Translations under genes and position numbers: made by a program
The notes under the pieces: generated by a model
Databases searched by the model: none
What the model was told of the DNA's origin: nothing
What the model saw: the letters and a program-made list of their open reading frames with translations, nothing else
Part shown: piece after piece, positions 13,717 to 25,181 of the stretch
Layout of the letters: every line of letters begins with the position of its first letter
How positions within the stretch are numbered: the stretch's first letter is position 1
Origin: Alloascoidea africana
Taxonomy: Eukaryota > Ascomycota > Alloascoideomycetes > Alloascoideales > Alloascoideaceae
Direction: 5' to 3'
Assembly: GCA_030581615.1 (NCBI GenBank)
Contig: JAKTTT010000018.1
Span: 124,001-188,000, forward strand
Length of the DNA: 64,000 nucleotides

Positions 13717-15254
13717 TTAGCTTGTTGGAATAACAGAGGTACTTTCGACAACGCCGTTTGGCAAGATTCTTGTGACTGATTTACTGCCAGGACCCCCATC
13801 TCCTAACCTAACAGGCACAGTTCCATCGGTTTTATACTTTTCGTTTGTACCCAGTACACTTGTACCCTTTGAGCGGTAGGTACTGACAGCTTCAATATTT
13901 GCCTTCAACTTTGTTACAACGGTGTAATAAGGTCTTGGCTCAATTCTGATCAATGTATGTAAAGGAACATCCAGCCAGGGACTCTTGTCCTGTGGCACAT
14001 TCATAAAATAGGCATAAATACATCTCAAAACAGCCTGGTGAGTAACAATAAGGATGTTTTCTTGTCTCTCCAACTCCATTATAATCGGCTCAAGACGATT
14101 CACAATGTCTCTGTAAGATTCACCTCCACGATACCTGTATTCGTACTTGTTATCGTCCCGGGCTTTAAAGTCATCTGGATATTGTTCTTCAATTTCTTTA
14201 TATGTCATTGCATCACATACCCCAGAATCGATTTCATCGAGCGCTTTCCATTGCAATTTGGGATACTTTAAATGTCGAGCAGTCTGTTGAGTTCTTTTCA
14301 AAGTTGAGGTCCATACAGTCAGTTGAACATCATCACCAACGGATTCTTGTACCAAAGTGGGTAATAGGCTTGCATAGGTTTGGCCGCGCGGAGAAAGGTC
14401 TGCATCCCCTCCAATTTGCCCAGTAAGATTGAACATGGATTCGCCATGTCTTGAGAGCCAGATACTTCTTGGCTTTGTATGAAGATTCATGAGGTAATAA
14501 ACGATTCGGGACTCGAGATAGGTTTTAATCTTGTTAATCACGACTTGAGAGGATATGTTAATGATCTTGACATAGGTGTACTCTGCGTTCTTTACTGGCT
14601 CGTAAACTTGCTCATATTTGTTGATCCGTTCCCGGAAATCGGCAATTGAGGCATCTGGGTCTCTTCCCTTGTAATCCGGACTTGACTTGAGTATGTCCTT
14701 GATATTGTTTGATATTTGCTCCTCATCATTGCACCAACTCTCAATGAACATGGGCTCAATTCCGTTCTCTTTACAGGTTTTTGCTATCCACTCTCTTCTT
14801 ACTTCAGTACTATTTGTGGCGTCATAAACTCCAACGACTCCTTGTTCATCATGGAACCATTTCATCATGTCCACAATTGCATCTTTTGCGGCCTCTTCTC
14901 TTGTAATGATGGCTTGGGCATTGTTGAGATCGAAAAAATCTGCTGGAGGATGCGGGTTTGATTTTCTGAGATAACTGCCAACATCGAAGCATTTCGACTT
15001 GAAAGAGAGCCATGAAAGATAGCGTACAACTAGACGTTGTCATCCAGGTCAATTTTTTCCAGACATATGGTTAACAAAACGCCATTTGGGACGGTCGAAG
15101 TAGTTTAGTTGTTATCATACTTTTATGCGCCATGAGCGACTTTCCCCTTCCCGGGAGTCCAACCCTTTGCAAAAAGCGTTAGCATTGGGATCCCATGCTA
15201 AGTTCCAAGTTCTATTCATTCTGGGAATACATACATAACGACACAGATTCTCAT
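13717..15254 (-). CDS. FBP26: 6-phosphofructo-2-kinase/fructose-2,6-bisphosphatase, Fbp26 type
   Basis: Three exons on the minus strand: 15254-15235 (20 nt), 15164-15121 (44 nt) and 15029-13717, giving 458 residues (yeast Fbp26 is 452). The family sets fructose-2,6-bisphosphate, the switch between glycolysis and gluconeogenesis, in the cytosol. Seen: an N-terminal kinase P-loop GLPGRGKS (residues 9-16) followed by RYLSWLSFKSKCF, then the phosphoglycerate-mutase-like phosphatase domain. That domain has LSRHGESMFN (catalytic His216), Glu287 in DEIDSG, and the second histidine (His352) in VTHQAVLRC. Both catalytic halves thus look intact. The two short 5' exons were found by following the frame through GTATGT..AG and GTATGA..AG introns. 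An in-frame TAG precedes the chosen ATG, so the start is well bounded. Activity balance cannot be read from sequence. Confidence 0.9.
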
Positions 15255-16773
15255 GTTGTCGACCTAGTCCCACAAAGAGTCAGTGACACAGGCCGGGAAC
15301 AGCCAGGGCAGCAGGCAGGGCAGCCGGCAGGGCAGCCGGCAGGCCCGTGGAGAAACGGCCACGGCCCGGGGGGCCATGGCTGGGAGGCTTACGTGCGACA
15401 GGGTATAGATGGCCATGTTGAAGCAGCTGGCGAGGTGAGCAGAGAGCAGAGGTGGAGGAAGGGGCAGGCTACATTGCTTAAATACTCGCACGGAGGAAAA
15501 AACCTGGGGCACGCGAGCAGCGTCCGATGTCCGGCGTCGGCTCCGTCCGAACGGAACCGGCAACGGTTCCGGCGGCACTGTCGATCCATCCGCTCGTGTC
15601 GATGAGGATGAGGATGAGGATGAAGGAAAAGATGCTTTGCGAGAGACCACACGTTTTCAAAATACACCGTGTCTTGCTCGATCTCGATCTCGGCCGCACA
15701 GTGCGCAGATCGCCAGCATTCAGACAAGGCAAGGTCAAAGGTCAAAGGTCAAAGGTCAAAGGTCAAAGTGCAGTGCCAGCTTGTGTTTTATCTCTACAGC
15801 CTCCCCTTCCCGCGAGATTGGACTTGCTCAGTATCTTTTGGTTCTGATTTCTCTCTGCATGGAATTGAATATATTGCATTGCATGCCATCCTGACAAAGT
15901 GACGGGGTCTGATGGGGCCTGGTAGGGTCTGATAGGGTCTGATGGGTGCTGATCCGGCCTTTCTGGGGGCCAGTGCCAGAGCACCGATGCCAGAGCACCG
16001 ATGCCAGAGCTCTAACGGTACAAATCTTCAATCATCATGGGGTTTCCACCGTTTGAAGTCGATCCAACCAACCTGACCTTTCGCTTCTCAGAACCAGCGG
16101 CTTCTGAACTAGCTTCTTGCCAATGCCTCCAGCAGCGACAAAGATCCCTGTCGCCGTTTTCCCACCAGCTCCCACCTCCCAGACACATACATGTCTTAGA
16201 GCTGATCTTCAGCCAACGGCGGTGCTGTTCATGCATTTCGCTCTATGTCCGGTCTGATCTCTGATCGTCCGCTGTCCAGCATTCGGGGGTTCGGAAGACT
16301 TCGACCTCCAGGCCCACTTAGCCATTTTCCTCGTGAAATAGAACTTGTGCCACTTGTTTCCGCCGTGTAGAGCGAAAATCCACCAAACACACTCGGTAAA
16401 CCTTCATCTTCGTCCACCAGGCGTCTGGCACTGGGCTCTAGACTGGCTCCCCGGCCCCGGCATTTAGATTTAGAGGATATTCCCACCACCACCACCACCT
16501 CGCATTGTGAAACAGGCAGGAAAACCGATGGTCTCATAAACTTATATCAATGGCATGCTCTAGCGGAAGGTCTCGTGATTTATTTTCGGGAACCTGATGA
16601 TGAATTCCTAGCTGGGGCTGACCAATCCAGTCATGAAGATGCGATATCGAGTAACTTATCGCCCTTAAAGCCCGCTACAATAAAACACACAAAACAAAAC
16701 AAAAAACAGCGAGCTGGAGTCTTCTTATCTCTACCTTTCATACCATCTTTCGAGGGCATTCTGCTTTCTCGGC
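15255..16773. promoter_or_regulatory. GC-rich, repeat-laden shared 5' region of FBP26 and the NAD kinase gene
   Basis: About 1.5 kb between divergent genes, more GC-rich than its surroundings. It holds several independent tandem repeats: a 12-bp GGCAGGGCAGCC-type array (about 15304-15342), GATGAG units (about 15602-15625), GGTCAAA x5 (15733-15767), GGGTCTGAT-like units (about 15903-15945) and GAGCACCGATGCCA units (about 15973-16008). Overlapping open frames on both strands reflect the composition; none resembles a protein. Confidence 0.6.
15733..15767 (+). repeat. 7-bp tandem repeat (GGTCAAA)x5
   Basis: Five perfect head-to-tail copies of GGTCAAA in the divergent promoter between FBP26 and the NAD kinase gene. 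Read directly. A factor-binding array is possible, but no binding protein is evident. Confidence 0.92.
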
Positions 16774-18565
16774 ATGTCTCTTTCTATAAAAGAACTGCGA
16801 GCTCTTGATACTGCTAGCCTCGACTCATGCGCTGTAACCAGTGATGAAGAAGACTACGACGATGAGCACTTGTCCGATACAACACCAACAAGTGATACCA
16901 CCCATGTCAACTCAACAAACGATCTTGGGAATATGATACCACCTGAATCCTCAGATATCGGTTTCAAGTACGAGCTTGCGGCTCGCGAATCAATGGGGAT
17001 GGCTCTTATGAAAGCGATTATACAGTCCCAACATTTTATCCCGCCTAACAGACACAAGCTGCGTCTTTCTTCGACAAATGCAAATCTACCCAGGAACAAA
17101 AAAGACTTGGCTCTGGCCCCTAGACTGGTAACAAAAGAAGATTTGTCCAATATGGTTATGGGCATTCGTGAGCTGGAAAATAGCTTGAGTATGTGGCTTG
17201 CATTTTTTTTCTCTTCTCTTTGTCCTTTTTTTTCTTTCTCTTCTTAGGTTCTAACGAAATGGAAATGTCTCGAGATAAAATTTTCATAAACATGAATATT
17301 ACCAATATAATGCTGGTGGTCAAACTTTTCGATCCAGAGCCTTTGGAGCTTGCTCATAAAGTTGCCAGTTATCTCTTGTCTCTTCGGAATAGAGACAATC
17401 TGCTATCTGTGTAAGTCAAACAATAGCGCTCCCTCACGAAAAAAAAACAATGCACTTTTTCTAACAATTTGTAAACCAATAGATACATCCAAGACGTGTT
17501 GAAGAATGCCAAGGCCTTTGAGTATGAAAAATTGATCAAAAGAAATCCGGAATATGAACAACGGCTCTGTTTTTGGAATGAAAGCATGTGCGATTGTTCC
17601 CCAGATACGTTTGATCTCGTCATCACAATAGGTGGAGATGGCACTGTATTATTCGCAAGTTGGCTTTTCCAAACTATAGTTCCACCAGTTCTAAGTCTAG
17701 GAACAGGAAGCCTTGGCTTCTTGACCGAGTTTTCTGCCCAAGATTACAAATCTGTTATCGATAACGTGCTAGACAATAGGTGTCAATGTTCCTTAAGAAT
17801 GAGATTCGACTGTACTATTATGAAAGCGGTTAAACAAAATGTGCCCATAGGAGGAGAAAGAGATCTATCCGAGGAAATTGAAAAAGGAGCTGTAAATGAG
17901 GATGGATCGTTTTCTACCCATTCTCCAGTGGGGACTTATTCAGTTTTCAACGATGTTGTCATTGTAAGTTTTGATTTTGAGTGAACTGCTCGGCGGGCAT
18001 GACTAAGATATGCTAATGTGCAATCCAATAGGACCGAGGTCCAAATGCAACAATGACTTCTACCGAATTATATGGCGATTTTGATCATTTAACAACCATC
18101 GAAGCCGATGGAGTAGTCATCTCTACGCCAAGTGGATCAACTGCTTACTCGCTATCTGCAGGAGGATCTTTGGTTCATCCTTCTATACCTGGAATCTTGG
18201 TTTCACCAATCTGTAAGCTTTTTTTGCTTTTTTCTGTTTTCCAGGTTCTCTCTTCTAACCAACAACAACCAAAAAAAATAAAATATTAAGGTCCTCATAC
18301 ACTATCTTTCAGGCCCTTGGTAATCCCCGATACTATCATTGTCCGGGTTGGAGTACCCTATGATTCTCGAACCTCTGTATGGTGTAGTTTTGATGGCAGA
18401 TGTAGGGTTGAGCTTGAAGTTGGTGATTTTGTTACAATTACAGCTTCCAGATACCCACTACCAGCAGTTACATCCGCCAATTCAAAGACAAATTGGTTTA
18501 AAGGTCTGAGTAATACCCTACATTGGAATGAAAGAAAGCGTCAGAAACCGTTGCACGCAATTTAA
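16774..18565 (+). CDS. UTR1: NAD kinase, Utr1/Yef1 type
   Basis: Five exons: 16774-17188, 17248-17410, 17483-17963, 18032-18212 and 18291-18565, total 504 residues (yeast Utr1 is 530). It phosphorylates NAD to NADP using ATP. Seen: the family hallmark GGDGT (residues 243-247) in [14 protein letters not shown], then [12 protein letters not shown]. The NADK C-terminal domain follows, with the [25 protein letters not shown] and CPHTLSFRP blocks. The last block is created only by splicing exon 4 to exon 5 (Cys spans the junction), which strongly supports that intron. A CTAAC branch is seen in introns 2 and 4, but none is clear in the T-rich intron 1. The N-terminus is acidic and lacks an obvious mitochondrial presequence, which favours the cytosolic Utr1/Yef1 type over Pos5. 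The exact start is less certain because the N-terminus is poorly conserved. Confidence 0.92.
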
Positions 18566-21275
18566 GTTCCCCTTTTGAACTTTAACAAAAATTTGGAAAA
18601 TATCTGCTTTTCTTCTTTCACCATGTTTTGCATTTTGCTTTTGTCTGCTTTCTTGTACTACAGTTACCTAGGGTATTATTTACTATAAAGAATATACATC
18701 TATACAAACCCCTTTTGCAAAAAGTTATTGAGTTCTAACCCGATAATGGGATAGATCCAAGGGAAGCATGCATAAAACTAAAGACTTGATACCGTTCTAT
18801 TTAACAATGTCATGATGATACATGTCTCATAGCTTCTACTGGTTGTAGTAGAAGAGTACCATTCATTCCCCATTTCTGCTATTGCTTTCTGAGTTCCACT
18901 CCATCCCTGTCTACTTTCATTTATTACTATGAATCTATGGTGATTGGTGTATCTTATCCAAGCATAAAAAGTTTGATGAGATAGATAAATCATGGCTTGA
19001 TGAAAACACAAAGAATGATGATAAAAATATAGGTTTTCTTTTGAATTGAAAAAAAAATGCCATTCACAGATAACACAAAAAGACGGGAGCAAAAAAAAAG
19101 CATCTTTCAAAGTGAGTTTACGTACAGTTTTAATTTCATCTATGTTTCGAGTGTGGAGACCCTTTCAACCGCCAAAAGCTTTTCCAAGTTCACAGTCGCG
19201 CCCAAACCTGAGCACGGGGAGTTCATTTTCAGACCCGTAAACCGCTCATATCCCCCAAATTCATCCATATGATCAGTTCGCATGAGCATTAATGGGACAA
19301 ACAAAAAGAAAAAACTTGAATTGAACAAACTAGGGAAAGCAGTGATCGAAAATACCCATTCTCAATTTGCGCTTTATGATTCCAAAAATCAAGTGGAGTT
19401 CACGTGTGGGGGTCCTATATGAGATGACGACTTAGGTACATCAAGACGCTTCGATTGACATAAAAGTGTTTCCAGTCTGCTGAAGTAAGTATAACTTTTA
19501 ATTCCGCTCTGTTTCAAGCGTCAACTGGATTTTGGTGTTGACTGAATTGTTGAACCAGTATATATAGAGTCCTTTCAGGCACGCAACTATAACCCAGACC
19601 AGACAAGCTCTCGTACACAATATTGTCAAATTTTGGGATAAGATTGGATATTATCAAGACGCGCTTTTCCCCCAGTTCTCTCTTTGTTCAAATACGCTTG
19701 AACCTACCCATATTCCAGATCTGGAAGCCCCTGTGTGAGAGGCTTTTCAAAAGGGATCAAGAAAACATCTATGGAGACGGATCTTTAACATATCTTCCCA
19801 ATAGAGCAAGATGGTGGTATAGATTGATCTGTAGAATTTGTTAAAACCCCTTTTTTCTTATCCCCAATGATTTCTATCCGTACTTTTAATATTCCCATTA
19901 TCCTAACTTGAATCAAACTTGGAGAACGCCAGTACCATGTATATATAAAACGGCATACTACTACCCGTAACATGGACTTTAAAGGCACAACATATATATG
20001 TAACCTTTCAACTAAGTTAAATGTAGTTCTCCTGGGTTAACTTTGTGGAAAAGGAATTCTCCTTGTATATGGATGGAAGTTGAAGTGGATAGGACATTTC
20101 CTACTCGTTTCCTACCTCAAAACCATTCTCTCCTCTTCAGAATTTGTGGGATAAACAAAACTTTATGTCAAAACTGTTTGTGGTTGGAACGGATTCAATT
20201 AACGATTTCACTAGAGCATTAACTTCTTCTTGGTTTGACTTTTGCCGTTTGACTTTTTGAGCATCTGTACGTTAGCCTACCTTTGTGTAAATTTTGAATC
20301 TCATTAATCGATGAAGGATTATCCACTACAGTTTTCACAAACCAAGCCTGGAAACCAGTGACAATCCGTCGATTGTTCTCCTAATAGGTGGTTAATGACG
20401 TTCAAGCCAGGATGAGCTTCTTTTTCGTATCGAATTCTGTTTTTCAAAATCGATACCAATGTATATCTTATTGATTAGAGCATTGAGCCTTTCATATATG
20501 TTAGCAACAATGCTATAGATCCAATGATATATGTTTTGGATACAAATTCTTCAATTCTTGGATCTGGGCATTCATTACACACTCAAGGAGCTTTCCGAAT
20601 ATTCAAGACGGTGAAGACTCTGGTGATGACAACCACACCGATTAAACGCCTATTGTTTAGTCAAAGCCTCTGTTGACCTGGTTCGAATCAAATCAGTATT
20701 CCCAAAATCCCATTTTTTTTATCCTTTCGCTGAAAGAGTATATATAGTTGAATACGCGTGGAACCTTGGATATTGTAGAGACGCGACTCACACTCTATGA
20801 AATGAGCATTCCCCATGAATTAAATTAAGCCATTATGAAGGAAATGATAATGAAGACAAAGCTAGAAAAAGAATGTCTCAATGCTTTAGGCTTGTTCCTA
20901 GTTGGGAAGGTCTCACTCAGTTTCTGGCATTTGGCACTAGGGGCTTTTTCCTTTTCGCAACTCACATCTCTTCTCCTCCAAAACACACACACGCTTTTCC
21001 CTCTCTCCTTCCTTCCTTCCTTCCTTCCCATTGCTACTACTACAACACACACATACACGTTTTTATATACAGATTTCTGTATATATGGATAGATTCACGG
21101 TTTAACCAGGAACCTCTTTGGACTTTGGAATACTGTTAAACTCTACGTTTTCTCACGTTCATTCATTCATTCATTCATATCTATTTATTTATTTTACGCT
21201 TTCACTTTCACTTTCACTTTCAATTTTAAAATCTTAGTACTCTTACCCATCAAAAACAATCCATTCTTGATACAA
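18566..21275. other. 2.7-kb intergenic region
   Basis: No gene recognised on either strand. Short open frames (under about 110 codons) show no family resemblance. The last 300 bp upstream of CAC2 carry simple repeats: CTTC units (about 21007-21027), TTCA x5 (about 21158-21177) and TTTCAC units (about 21200-21222). A GGTTCGAATC near 20683 resembles a tRNA B box, but I could not fold a tRNA around it. Confidence 0.55.
21158..21222 (+). repeat. Tetra- and hexanucleotide microsatellites upstream of CAC2
   Basis: Five copies of TTCA, a TTTA stretch, then about four copies of TTTCAC (CACTTT), all within 120 bp of the CAC2 start codon. A CTTC microsatellite lies 130 bp further upstream. Simple repeats read directly from the sequence. 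Confidence 0.85.
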
Positions 21276-23782
21276 ATGGAAGCATCAACAATTTCAGTAC
21301 ATTGGCATAACGATAGCCAACCTATATACAGTGCGGATTTCCAAAATTCTTTCCATGATATTACAAAACAATCACCACGGTTGGCTACTGGAGGCGGAGA
21401 TAACAATGTTCGGGTACGTTACGTGTTTGTGTTATACAAACGTTTTTTTTTTTTTTTTTTTTTTTTGGCGTGTGTGTTCTTACGGCTGTATAATGGACGC
21501 GACCAGCAACTGAAAAACTAGGAACTAACTGAGAGGGTTTTAGATATGGCGATTACTATATTCTCAAAACAATGAAAGTGTAAAGTCGGTGATGTATCTA
21601 TGTACACTTTCGAAACATACGCAGGCAGTTAATGTTGTAAGGTTTGATCCAAAGGGTAAGTCATAAGTGCAAATCCCAATAAATGATAAAAAAAAAAAAA
21701 AAGAAAGATTAGAACTAAGATTGAAAGGAAATAGGGGAGATTTTGGCATCTGCAGGAGATGATGGAAATGTATTACTATGGACATTAAGCGACACACCGA
21801 TTTCCCAATTTGGACAAGAGGAAGGAGACGAGAAAGAAAGTTGGAAATTGAAACATGCTTGTAGAGCAAGTACTTCAGAAGTTTATGATCTTGCTTGGTC
21901 CCCCGATTCGCAATTTATACTTACAGGATCTATGGATAACATTGCTCGGATATACAATGTTGTTAATGGACAATGTATTCGACAAATTGCAGAACATCAT
22001 CATTATGTACAAGGAGTTGCATGGGATCCACGAAATGAATACATTGCAACACAAAGTTCGGATCGATCCGTACATATTTATTCATTAAAGAATAAAGAAG
22101 GTGTTTTTTCACTTTCAAATCATTATAAAATAACAAAAGCGGAGACGATTCATAAACGATTGGCAAGTAATGCAAGCAATAGTGGTGGACATTTCCATTC
22201 AACCGCTGTACCGACAGGAACTGTAACAGGGGTTCATGAAAGTGACGGAGAGGAAGGTTCAATTTCGTATCCTCCTTCCATAACAGCAAGTCCTATGAAG
22301 CCGCCAATACATTCACGAAGATTATCAACTAGTTCCACAAGTTCAATAAGAGCACCTTCACCTAGTCCAAGTACGATATCCATGCCACTTCCCGCAGTTC
22401 GAGCATTGGAAAGTCCATTGACAAGTCTTAAATCCACCGTTTTGTATCATAATGAAACTCTTGCATCTTTTTTCCGAAGACTTTCGTTTTCTCCGGATGG
22501 TGCATTGTTATTTACACCTTCTGGGATATTCAGATCGCCAATACAGACCACGAATACGAGTACGAGTACGAGCACGAGTACAAGTACAAGTACAATTACG
22601 ACGGATAAAAATGTTTCCACCACTACCGAGGGACTTAAAAAGGAGGAAGTTACAAATACCGTGTTTATTTATACAAGAGCAGGGTTGAATAGACCACCAG
22701 TGGCACATTTACCAGGGTTGAAGAAACCTTCAGTGGCTATATCTTTTTCTCCAGTGATTTATAAACTTCGGAAAGATGGAGAAATGATAAAGACTGTTGA
22801 ACTTTCATTGGATGGGGGGAAAACGGATACAGAGAACCAACAGAAACCTCATCAAAAGGAAAAGGAAAAGGAAAAGGGGAAAGAGAGCAGTGGTGGGGTT
22901 GGAGAGGCACCTGTTTTCGCGTTGCCCTATAGAATGGTGTATGCAGTGGCTACACAAGATTCCGTGATAATATACGATACCCAACAAAAGACACCATTAG
23001 GGATGGCGATGAATCTTCATTATGCGATGGCCACTGATCTGGCATGGTCTCCTAATGGGAATACACTGTTGATCACTTCGACGGATGGGTTTTGTTCCGT
23101 GGTTGTTTTCAAAAAGGGGATACTGGGGGAAATTTACGAGAATCAGAATCAGAATCAGAATCAGAATCAGAATCCAAGTCAGATTCAAACACAGGTTCCG
23201 GCAGTTGCATCTGTTTCTTGTATCCCGCCACCACCCAAGTTTGCCAATAGTGGTCGATCGAGCGAGGCGGGAACGGAACGACAGGAAAGTTGTACGCCTA
23301 GTGGATCGGATGTACTGACGCCGATTTTGTCAAGTATCCCCAGTGTTGTTTCTGGAGGAGGAGGATTCCAATCGCTATCGACACCACCTCAGACTCCGAG
23401 TTTGGCATCGCAAACGGCGAGTATCTCGTCATGGGTGAATGCCACTGCCACGGCAAGATCAGGATCGGAGGCGAGTGAAGGAGGAGGAGGAGGAGGAGGA
23501 GGGATTTCGGAATGGAGCGGGACCAGTTCCAGCGGTGGTGGTGTGGTTGGATCGTCACTCTCACAACGGATGATAAATCTGGGGTCTGTAGCAGGGCCTG
23601 AGCCGGATATTGTGTTGATCAGTGATGATGAGGAAAGTGCAACAACGGGTAGTAATGCGAGAACTGGTTCGACAACGGTTGGAGATAGGAATAAGAACAA
23701 GAGCAGGGGAGATGATGAAGATGAGGATGAGGATGAGAAGAAGAATAAGAAGAAGAAGCGACGGGTGGAGGAGGCAACATGA
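21276..23782 (+). CDS. CAC2: Chromatin assembly factor 1 subunit Cac2 (p60, WD40)
   Basis: Three exons: 21276-21413, 21544-21655 and 21735-23782, giving 765 residues. CAF-1 deposits new H3-H4 behind replication forks; Cac2/p60 is its WD40 subunit. Seen: the family start MEASTISVHWHNDSQPIYS, RLATGGGDNNVRIW (IW from exon 2), then HTQAVNVVRFDPKGEILAS built across the second intron. WD40 units follow (LLWTL, VYDLAWSPDSQFILTGS, VQGVAWDPRNEYIATQSSD, and later ATDLAWSPNGNTLLITSTDG). A CTAAC branch precedes the exon 2 acceptor; a T-rich run fills intron 1. The protein is far longer than the 468 residues of yeast Cac2. The extra length is low-complexity insertion: a Thr/Ser repeat coded by ACGAGT units near 22553-22590, Gln-Asn repeats near 23141-23173, a Gly run, and an Asp/Glu then Lys tail. 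Confidence 0.93.
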
Positions 23783-23905
23783 TGGATGGAATAGCACTTC
23801 TAGACTAACATTTGGTTAGTTCTTTTTAAATAACCACAGGTATATCTATATATGTATTAAAAAAAAAAAATCAAGCTAGTTCTGGTTCTCTATTTCAGGG
23901 TAGGG

Positions 23906-24598
23906 TTATTTTTGAGATTGTAATTTTTCAAGCATTTTCTTTCTTGCTTTTAGAACCATCATTTCCTGATGTTTACGCAATTGATCTTGTCTTTCCTGTT
24001 TGGTTTGGGCCCATTTCATCTTTGGTAATTCGGGTAAATCACCGGAAACACTTTGTGCCAGTAGATCATCTGAGATGTTGAATTTTTCAATCAGGCTTTC
24101 TGGGGATTTTGAATTGTTGCGTGCTTGGCTTCTGCTGGTGGTGCTGGTTGCTGAGCCCAGCTGAGTCTGAGTCTGAGCGTTAGGTTGTGATTGAGATTGA
24201 GATTGAGATTGAGATTGTGGAGGATCAAAGGATAGTTCAGAGTTTGGGGGGAAGGGGAGAGTACCATCTTGAAGAATTCTGTCAACGGTGTCCTCGACGC
24301 TTCCTGTTCGCTCGAGATCGTAACGGATCTGCTCGACGGTCAGGTTTGGCGCAATGGCCTTGACGACCTCGATCATGCTTTGGTTCACGACCCGCCGGCG
24401 TCTTCTGGTTTGTCTGGTGGTTCTGGCACCAGCACTGGTGCCAGCACCAGTGCCAGCACCAACACCAGTAGCAGAGGCAGCGCCACCGCGGCGGTCTGGG
24501 TCGTCTCTGTCGTCGAGGTCCGGGGACAGAAACCAGCGGATGAAGACGAAGGCGAGCACGAGGGTCGCGATGAAGGTGATTGTGGACGAGTCGACCAT
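23906..24598 (-). CDS. CUE1: ER membrane CUE-domain protein Cue1, ERAD factor
   Basis: Single exon of 230 residues (yeast Cue1 is 203). Cue1 anchors and activates the ubiquitin-conjugating enzyme Ubc7 at the ER membrane for ERAD. Seen: MVDSS then one transmembrane segment at about residues 7-24, ending RWFL, and an Ala/Gly-rich basic linker. The CUE domain follows at about 72-112, including APNLTVEQIRYDLERTGSV, very like yeast Cue1. The C-terminal helix LKARKKMLEKLQSQK corresponds to the Ubc7-binding region. Between CUE and this helix is a Gln-Ser repeat coded by GATTGA units. The frame stays open upstream of this ATG, but the membrane segment directly after it and the length fit make it the likely start. 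Convergent with CAC2 (123 bp apart). Confidence 0.92.
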   Translation of the reverse strand: MVDSSTITFIATLVLAFVFIRWFLSPDLDDRDDPDRRGGAASATGVGAGTGAGTSAGARTTRQTRRRRRVVNQSMIEVVKAIAPNLTVEQIRYDLERTGSVEDTVDRILQDGTLPFPPNSELSFDPPQSQSQSQSQSQPNAQTQTQLGSATSTTSRSQARNNSKSPESLIEKFNISDDLLAQSVSGDLPELPKMKWAQTKQERQDQLRKHQEMMVLKARKKMLEKLQSQK

Positions 24599-25181
24599 TT
24601 GCAGACCTTTCTTGTTCTCTTGCTCGTTCTCGTTCTCGTTCTCTCTGTTTCCTTCTCTTTCGGCTTCAACCTGTTCAAGTTTCAGTTTTCTGAGAAACGG
24701 GTGTGTGGGTGTGTATACATATGAGTAAGCTACGAGTAAGCTCATCACGTGTGTAGGCCAAGCATGCCAAGCTACGCCAAGCATGCCAAGCCTCTAGGTG
24801 CGTTTCAGTGGGCCAATCAGCAAAGCTGTGTGGCTGGATCTGCGTCTGGATCTGCGTCTGGATGGGCTGTGCTGGCAAGTGGTGTAGCAGAGTGAGAGTG
24901 AGAGTGAAAAAGAGATAGAGATAGAGATCGAGAAAAGAGTGGGATTCAGAGGTGACATATCGAGAGACGAGAGATGAGAAATGAGGGCGGTCTCAATCTG
25001 GTTCTCGTTTGGGTGTTGGGGAGACAGCGTTTAGTGCCGGGCTCGCCAACAGAGTTTGGCCGTGGATGGGATGGGATGGATTGGCTTGGCTTGGCTTGTC
25101 GCAGCTCCCAGCTCCCAGTTCCCAGGTTCCAGGTTCCAGCACACAGGTTCCAGCTCACACCTCCTCCCTAGAAATTCCAAC
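24599..25181. promoter_or_regulatory. Divergent promoter region between CUE1 and the WOPR gene
   Basis: About 580 bp. A palindromic CACGTG (24746-24751), the core of Cbf1/bHLH sites, is present. Short direct repeats (CCAAGC-like, TGGCTTGGCTTGG-like, and CCAGTTCCCAGG-like pieces around 25080-25150) crowd the side near the WOPR gene. The binding role is inferred from motif only. Confidence 0.45.

Noticed and set aside
15195-15745. Overlapping open frames on both strands in the FBP26 upstream region
   Set aside because: Gln-Pro-Ala-Gly and Ser/His runs come from GC-rich tandem repeats; several begin at non-ATG codons, and FBP26 exon 1 overlaps them.
20675-20705. GGTTCGAATC resembling a tRNA B box
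   Set aside because: No A box or cloverleaf could be built around it on that strand.
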